A DNA stretch of 64,000 nt from Acholoe squamosa (lineage: Eukaryota; Annelida; Polychaeta; Phyllodocida; Polynoidae): NCBI GenBank assembly GCA_949317995.1, contig OX439040.1, positions 60,546,089 to 60,610,088 on the forward strand, in the 5' to 3' direction. The notes under the pieces were generated by a model. It was not told the DNA's origin and ran no database searches. It worked only from the letters and a program-made list of their open reading frames with translations. A program made the position numbers and the translations under genes. Each line of letters opens with the position of its first letter. The first letter of the stretch is position 1. Positions 56,900 through 64,000 of this stretch are shown here, in pieces.

Positions 56900-59224
56900 C
56901 TCATATACTGAGGTACGGCATTAGGGCTTACTGCAAAGTTACTGTATAATCACATGGTGCGCTGGTACCCTTGTGCTCCAGGGGTCGTACCAACAGTCCA
57001 ACTTGCTGCAAGATTAATCTGTAATGTCGGTGCGGAGTGGTATAGAGAAGAGGTGCAGATGTTTCACTAGGGGACATACACCCTGTTGCACTCTCTATGT
57101 AGTAAAATCAATTATACTTTATGCTACCACAACCCCCTGTGCCATCACTATAAGATCAATGCGGGAAGAAAGGGTGACTTTTTAGGGAAGTTGTTGATAA
57201 AGTGTTTGGATCTTCCTCAGATTAACCTATTGAGAATGTAAATTTTCCTTGCCTGACCTGCTATTTGATACCCATCATTTAAAAGATAATTGTCTCATGA
57301 AACCTGTGATGAATGTTGTCAGCATATGTGGTCATTACAAGCAAAGTTATGAGCATTTTAGCAAAATTACCCTAATCACAACTTGTATGATCAACCCTTT
57401 CCTGCTGCATGGGTCTTTATGATACCCCCCTCTACTAGCACCTCGCAGTTTTACCGCAATATATAGGTAGGCAATATAGGTATGCACCTTTAGGGTGCTA
57501 ATATTGCTGCCTCACGATTGGATTGGTGCTAACACTGCTGTCTAACGTTGGTTTTAACATGGTTCCTCATAGATGCCAAAGCTCTAGGACTATTGCTGAC
57601 ATTGGTTAGAAGGTTATTCCCTCATCCCTTTATACCCGGCATGACTTTGATATATCCCGCACAGCGTCAGCAATGTCTATGAATATTACATGACCTCTTT
57701 CACACAGAGCTAGGCATTTTATGTGAAATACCCCATAGTATACAAAATGAAATATTGGAGGGTTGGTCTGAGTTGCTGGAGTGAGGTGACTTCATTATAC
57801 GGTGGGGATGTATTCATTGGCTGCACACTGCAGCCTTTTAATGCCCTGACTATTTCATTTATAGGAACACATGCCTTATAAAGACATTTAGGATGTTTGC
57901 ATTTTGGGTTCTGATTTAGATGCGGACATATGGATAAGCCTCCTATTTGACACTGTTTTCTAGCGTATTGTTACGTATTGGTTTTAATTGCTTTGTTAGC
58001 ACATCTAGTCCAATAGATAGAGAAGAAAAGTGTACTATATGGATGTGTTGTTGATGAATATCTTGTTGTGCCTTTTACTATTTATTGTTTGAGATTTTTC
58101 ATAATTTTGTCACATTAATTTCATATTTCTAATATTTTGATCACTTGCTTGTCTCCAAATACTAAATCCAACATTTTTGCCCAAGCCTTTCATGTTTTGG
58201 ATGGTATAATTCATTAGATAGATTTGATTATTTGTCACTCGATTATTAAAAATAGAAGGCCAAAATATGGTTTGAACAGCAAAAAAAAATATTTTTTTTA
58301 AATAATTCCGACCTACCTCCCTCAACTTTTTTGACTATGTTACCGGAAACTTACAATTTTTTTTAGCCTCGTCTCCTGGTGGTGGCGTCAGGAAAAGATT
58401 GGCTTCAAACAGCTGCTCCTGGAGATTTATGAATGGGAAGCAGGTAGTGCAGAATCTTTATAACACTGGGAATATCAAGGCAGAGTTCGCTGAACGCTTT
58501 ATTCAGTGATTTGGCTGAGGCGGCATGCAATACGTTATTTTTCTTTTTGATAACAAGAATTTTAAAGGCAGGGTGAATGGCAGTTTCAGAAATATTACGG
58601 CTTCCCCCGATCACCTGGTCCATCTCTTGGCTGAAATAAACTGGTGGTTCATATGATAAAAATTCATAAGATAATTCTTTATCATGAACTAAGATAACCT
58701 GGCCTATTTGGTATGTGGCTCTCTTGGTCCAACCTAGGCAACTATGACCAAACGCTTTCAGCCAATATCAACTGGAGAGTGACTTTAATACCTTCCTTCA
58801 TAATTCTAAGTTATGGCATGATACAGTCATAATAGATCATTGAATATCGACGACAATAGCTATTATCTAATGGCAAAAGTGCACTTTAGACTTAATTGAC
58901 ATCAATATAGGAGGGCCTGATAAGCATGCACGAAAGGGGAAAGCAAGATAGGCACATTGCATGCAGGCCTAAGGCAAGTGCTATTGCTCTTTCAAATTGA
59001 AGTGGAATTTGATTTAATGCTCTGAGCTATTTGTCATAATAATCACCCCATTGTAGCCTTCCCCATCGTGCTTTGTTAACACCTGTTAAAGCATTTTATT
59101 ATTTGTTTTATTTTCTCTGCCCCTCAGTTGTTACTTGACCCAAATTCAGTCAGTGGTCAGTCGGAAGTAGTTTTGAGAAGATCAGAGATAATAGATAAGA
59201 TAAGGGTCCAATTGAGGCCTCCTA
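56900..59224. other. Non-coding, nothing firmly recognised
   Basis: AT-rich sequence with several short T or A runs (58270-58300, 58360). No exon with convincing splice signals was seen. Confidence 0.45.
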
Positions 59225-61530
59225 CTTCTGACCCCTGGTTTACAAATATCTCTATTTTTATAAAAGGAGTTATTTCTTTTTCTAAATTGGCTGTATTTTT
59301 CTACACATCCTCACTTTTAAAAATTCCTGTCTATTTTTGATGTTTCTGTTAATTTTTCGTCTAACCTTTAACATGATTTTGTGTTTTTGAGAAATTTCTC
59401 TCTCACACTCTATGACCCAGGTGTTTAGAGCCACACTGTCCGTGCCCGCATCACCCTCCCAGCTCAGGAGCTTTCAAAACCAACTGACGACTGACTGAAA
59501 TTCAGATTTCTCTGATCCTCCAGTGTCCAATGAGAGGCCATTTTTCCACCCTCTATCTTTGAAGGTTTGGCAAATGAATAGGTGACCTGGCAACCATTAA
59601 CGTAGTGGCCCATTTAAGGTACTCATTGATTTCAATACCCCTTTACCCCCGGCCCTTATTCGGGACAGGCGCTTATTTGAATACTGTTTTTAATGCTTAA
59701 GGTTGTTTTCAATACCTCTGTACCCCGGCACTTTTTTTAGACCCCGGCGGAACAGTGTCCAGGGAGCACATGTCATGCCATCTGGTGGTGTCCTTAATTG
59801 GTAGGAATAACGATAAACGTCTTCAGAGTCATTCATGTAGCTAATATCAATGGTGTTACCCTACAGAAATGGCAAGGGTACAAGTAATTGTGTGCACTTC
59901 TTTCGTAAATTATAAAACCTAAAACCATAGGTTAATAACAGCATAGAAATTAATTGATTGAAATGAGGTGAGGAATCTGGGAAAACTAAATCCGCTATTG
60001 CAGTACTTTATCTAAACTTATTTTCATCACGATTCACAAAGATTTATGTAATGTAGGCTTCTCCAGTTTTAACTATTGGTCCAATATATACAGAAATAAA
60101 CCATTAGCCAGCTGCCCTAAGTATATAGTTGGGAGTGGGGCAGATCGTCGAGGTGGGAAAGTTCTGGTTTTGAAAGCAGCACATGATTTGATAGATGGAT
60201 CTGGGCAATTTGATAGTGCAAATTACGAATATGGGGTGCATATGTCTGTATCTAGGTCGGAACAAGGTCAAAGTAAAGGCCAAAGGTCAAAATCTGGTAT
60301 TTAATATCTATAGAACAGAGAGAGGGCTTTGTTCCATAAATTAACACTAAAGGTCCTTAGTGCACAATAGGTTCCCAATTCATATGTATTCTCAGTTGAT
60401 TAGGTTGCATTACAATTGCATTGTGACCTTTGACCTATTATTTGACCTTGTTCCGACCTAGATTTGGAGATACACACCCCAGATTCGATATCAGCAGCCT
60501 CAACCTACCCATATACAAATACACAAGTATGAAAGGTCTCAGCGTGAATGAAAATTTGCAAATTTGACAGTTTTCGACCCAAAGTCTGTGGCCGACGCTT
60601 CGTGGGTCTATCCCACAGTGATACATCTGATCAACGGGGTGGGATTTAAGTCATTCGGCACCATTGCAACTCCACAACCATAAAGAGCCTCAGATTGAAT
60701 TAATGATTAATCAGTCTCCATGTATCAATCTTATCAAATTTGCAAAACCCACAGAAAAATAAAATGTCCACTTCACCCAGTTTCCGATTCATCATCTTAA
60801 TGTGGCATTTGCTCTTTGCTGGACTGGTTGGGAAGAATAAAAAATCAATTTCCACTTTAAACGGATTATTTAAAAAAAGAATCCTAAAAGCATCCAACGG
60901 TGGCAAGGAAATCAAATGAAACCTGGATTTGAACAATGATGGATTTGTAAAGTAGTGAGCATTATTAGAAAAGTCTGTCTACCATTTGTTCATCATGTAG
61001 TACTTAGTAGAATTATTACTCAGCATCTTGGTGATATTTAATTAATGCTTAAGGCAGCTATATAGAGTAGTTTATAAAGAAACAACACAGATAAAAGAAG
61101 ACTGATCGCTTTGACATGTACTGCCCATGTCAGGATTTGTCTCCTACATGACATGTACGAAGGCATGTCAAGCCAGGTCGAGGTTCGCACATTTTGTATG
61201 TCAACTCCATTTGACATCCCTAGCTAACATAATGTCATATATTCCTGGTTCGTGCACCTGAGTGCCAGGTAGTACTGTATGAGAATTATGCAAGGGTCAA
61301 CAGCAGTCAATAGCTGTGTACCATTAAGGTATATGAGGTAGGGGATATTATGGTGCTACAGCATCACCCTGCATCTCTAGCATCTCCTTCGTGTAGCCAA
61401 TTGTAATATGCACTTATCCAGGCACGGATCCAGGGGGGGGGCACACCCGGCGCGGGCCCCCTTTATTTTGCTGGCTATGGATGTATCTGATAGACAAAGA
61501 ACTTTTCTAATATTCCTACTAGAACTCAAG
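59225..61530 (+). repeat. 2.3-kb recent tandem duplication, unit 1
   Basis: Identical to unit 2 (61567-63872) apart from about seven substitutions and one base in a G run, as counted by eye (~0.3%). It starts CTTCTGACCCCTGGTTTACA and ends ATTCCTACTAGAACTCAAGT. It contains a foldback with DR1 motifs, a GGCGGATCC-like head at 61424-61465, and two minus-strand ORFs (62 and 78 codons) that are duplicated with the DNA but match no known protein. Confidence 0.92.
60200..60510. mobile_element. Foldback element with nuclear-receptor DR1 motifs, unit 1 copy
   Basis: The inner arms (60250-60291 and 60422-60463) share TCTAGGTCGGAACAAGGTCA in inverted orientation. Weaker inverted similarity runs outward through GGGGTG. 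The right arm carries TGACCTTTGACCT (60424-60436), a perfect DR1. The left arm has AGGCCAAAGGTCA (60277-60289). Confidence 0.65.
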
Positions 61531-61566
61531 TCATCTCCTTATCTCCTACATGCCCTTCTCCTTCTC
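61531..61566 (+). other. Junction filler between the duplication units
   Basis: 36 bp not belonging to either unit. Bases 61530-61558 are identical to 56361-56389, about 5.2 kb upstream. The remaining bases are CTTCTC repeats merging into the unit 2 start. Confidence 0.75.
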
Positions 61567-63872
61567 CTTCTGACCCCTGGTTTACAAATATCTCTATTTT
61601 TATAAAAGGAGTTATTTCTTTTTCTAAATTGGCTGTATTTTTCTACACATCCTCACTTTTAAAAATTCCTGTCTATTTTTGATGTTTCTGTTAATTTTTC
61701 GTCTAACCTTTAACATGATTTTGTGTTTTTGAGAAATTTCTCTCTCACACTCTATGACCCAGGTGTTTAGAGCCACACTGTCCGTGCCCGCATCACCCTC
61801 CCAGCTCGGGAGCTTTCAAAACCAACTGACGACTGACTGAAATTCAGATTTCTCTGATCCTCCAGTGTCCAATGAGAGGCCATTTTTCCACCCTCTATCT
61901 TTGAAGGTTTGGCAAATGAATAGGTGACCTGGCAACCATTAACGTAGTGGCCCATTTAAGGTACTCATTGATTTCAATACCCCTTTACCCCCGGCCCTTA
62001 TTCGGGACAGGCGCTTATTTGAATACTGTTTTTAATGCTTAAGGTTGTTTTCAATACCTCTGTACCCCGGCACTTTTTTTAGACCCCGGCGGAACAGTGT
62101 CCAGGGAGCACATGTCATGCCATCTGGTGGTGTCCTTAATTGGTAGGAATAACGATAAACGTCTTCAGAGTCATTCATGTAGCTAATATCAATGGTGTTA
62201 CCCTACAGAAATGGCAAGGGTACAAGTAATTGTGTGCACTTCTTTCGTAAATTATAAAACCTAAAACCATAGCTTAATAACAGCATAGAAATTAATTGAT
62301 TGAAATGAGGTGAGGAATCTGGGAAAACTAAATCCGCTATTGCAGTACTTTATCTAAACTTATTTTCATCACGATTCACAAAGATTTATGTAATGTAGGC
62401 TTCTCCAGTTTTAACTATTGGTCCAATATATACAGAAATAAACCATTAGCCAGCTGCCCTAAGTATATAGTTGGGAGTGGGGCAGATCGTCGAGGTGGGA
62501 AAGTTCTGGTTTTGAAAGCAGCACATGATTTGATAGATGGATCTGGGCAATTTGATAGTGCAAATTACGAATATGGGGTGCATATGTCTGTATCTAGGTC
62601 GGAACAAGGTCAAAGTAAAGGCCAAAGGTCAAAATCTGGTATTTAATATCTATAGAACAGAGAGAGGGCTTTGTTCCATAAATTAACACTAAAGGTCCTT
62701 AGTACACAATAGGTTCCCAATTCATATGTATTTTCAGTTGATTAGGTTGCATTACAATTGCATTGTGACCTTTGACCTATTATTTGACCTTGTTCCGACC
62801 TAGATTTGGAGATACACACCCCAGATTCGATATCAGCAGCCTCAACCTACCCATATACAAATACACAAGTATGAAAGGTCTCAGCGTGAATGAAAATTTG
62901 CAAATTTGACAGTTTTCGACCCAAAGTCTGTGGCCGATGCTTCGTGGGTCTATCCCACAGTGATACATCTGATCAACGGGGTGGGATTTAAGTCATTCGG
63001 CACCATTGCAACTCCACAACCATAAAGAGCCTCAGATTGAATTAATGATTAATCAGTCTCCATGTATCAATCTTATCAAATTTGCAAAACCCACAGAAAA
63101 ATAAAATGTCCACTTCACCCAGTTTCCAATTCATCATCTTAATGTGGCATTTGCTCTTTGCTGGACTGGTTGGGAAGAATAAAAAATCAATTTCCACTTT
63201 AAACGGATTATTTAAAAAAAGAATCCTAAAAGCATCCAACGGTGGCAAGGAAATCAAATGAAACCTGGATTTGAACAATGATGGATTTGTAAAGTAGTGA
63301 GCATTATTAGAAAAGTCTGTCTACCATTTGTTCATCATGTAGTACTTAGTAGAATTATTACTCAGCATCTTGGTGATATTTAATTAATGCTTAAGGCAGC
63401 TATATAGAGTAGTTTATAAAGAAACAACACAGATAAAAGAAGACTGATCGCTTTGACATGTACTGCCCATGTCAGGATTTGTCTCCTACATGACATGTAC
63501 GAAGGCATGTCAAGCCAGGTCGAGGTTTGCACATTTTGTATGTCAACTCCATTTGACATCCCTAGCTAACATAATGTCATATATTCCTGGTTCGTGCACC
63601 TGAGTGCCAGGTAGTACTGTATGAGAATTATGCAAGGGTCAACAGCAGTCAATAGCTGTGTACCATTAAGGTATATGAGGTAGGGGATATTATGGTGCTA
63701 CAGCATCACCCTGCATCTCTAGCATCTCCTTCGTGTAGCCAATTGTAATATGCACTTATCCAGGCACGGATCCAGGGGGGGGCACACCCGGCGCGGGCCC
63801 CCTTTATTTTGCTGGCTATGGATGTATCTGATAGACAAAGAACTTTTCTAATATTCCTACTAGAACTCAAGT
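61567..63872 (+). repeat. 2.3-kb recent tandem duplication, unit 2
   Basis: See unit 1. After GAACTCAAGT it continues into TATGAAATGATTT, presumably the original downstream sequence. Confidence 0.92.
62542..62852. mobile_element. Foldback element with DR1 motifs, unit 2 copy
   Basis: Second copy of the element at 60200-60510. The DR1 TGACCTTTGACCT is retained at 62766-62778. Confidence 0.65.
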
Positions 63873-64000
63873 TATGAAATGATTTCTAAAAGTGGCCAGA
63901 ATGCATGTTTTGACCTTGGAATTTTCAGAATTTGGAGGTTGTAGGTTTTTTAAGGGAGGGGTATATCTGTATGCCTTCAGCCCCCCCCCCCACATCCTCC
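63873..64000. other. Non-coding window end
   Basis: Ends in a C13 run followed by ACATCCTCC. Nothing else was recognised. Confidence 0.5.

Noticed and set aside
1..64000. tRNA, rRNA or snRNA genes
   Set aside because: A by-eye scan for B-box-like GGTTCRANNCC with a matching A box and acceptor stem, and for rRNA or snRNA hallmarks, found none. A dedicated scan could still find a degenerate one.

Overview
The window is nuclear DNA of an invertebrate animal, most likely marine. It is AT-rich, nearly gene-free, and filled with transposon debris, foldback (MITE-like) elements and duplications. No ORF here looks prokaryotic and there is no operon-like gene packing. The species cannot be fixed from the sequence alone. 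The repeat types (GGCGGATCC-headed elements, CCCAGTGGGCA elements, a CR1/L2-like LINE) suggest a lancelet, acorn worm, echinoderm or mollusc.

The only convincing protein-coding genes belong to one apparently intact non-LTR retrotransposon at about 22.9-28.8 kb. ORF1 (577 aa) has a coiled coil, an L1-type RNA-binding core, a complete NADAR domain (ADP-ribose/NAD-related hydrolase family), a Q-rich linker, and a C-terminal tail resembling a PCNA-binding PIP box. ORF2 (939 aa) has an APE-type endonuclease and a reverse transcriptase, both with their catalytic residues. A NADAR enzyme domain inside a LINE ORF1 is the most unusual thing in the window. It suggests an element that carries its own activity for removing ADP-ribose from nucleic acid.

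Layout. 1-3.8 kb: unique DNA with two foldback MITEs. 3.8-11.7 kb: three copies of a ~110-140 bp repeat and two copies of a ~1.9 kb segment; one copy carries a TTAA-flanked piggyBac-like insertion whose empty site survives in the other. 12-22.3 kb: three diverged copies of a non-coding module, interrupted by TIR elements that include two ~0.9 kb TA-flanked CACTG elements in opposite orientation. 22.4-29.3 kb: another CACTG element, the LINE, and a 39-bp minisatellite touching its 3' end. 29.3-40.8 kb: mostly unique DNA with a TIR element, a cluster of RFX X-box palindromes, one plausible 93-nt host exon (37089-37181) and a hairpin-bearing tandem repeat. 40.8-57 kb: two diverged copies of a 6-8.5 kb non-coding block plus a partial third, differing largely by transposon insertions. 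59.2-63.9 kb: a recent near-identical 2.3 kb tandem duplication with a filler at its junction that matches DNA about 5 kb upstream.

Two short host exons are proposed (37089-37181 and 45068-45113) at low to moderate confidence. The rest of the window is best read as intronic or intergenic sequence shaped by transposition and segmental duplication.
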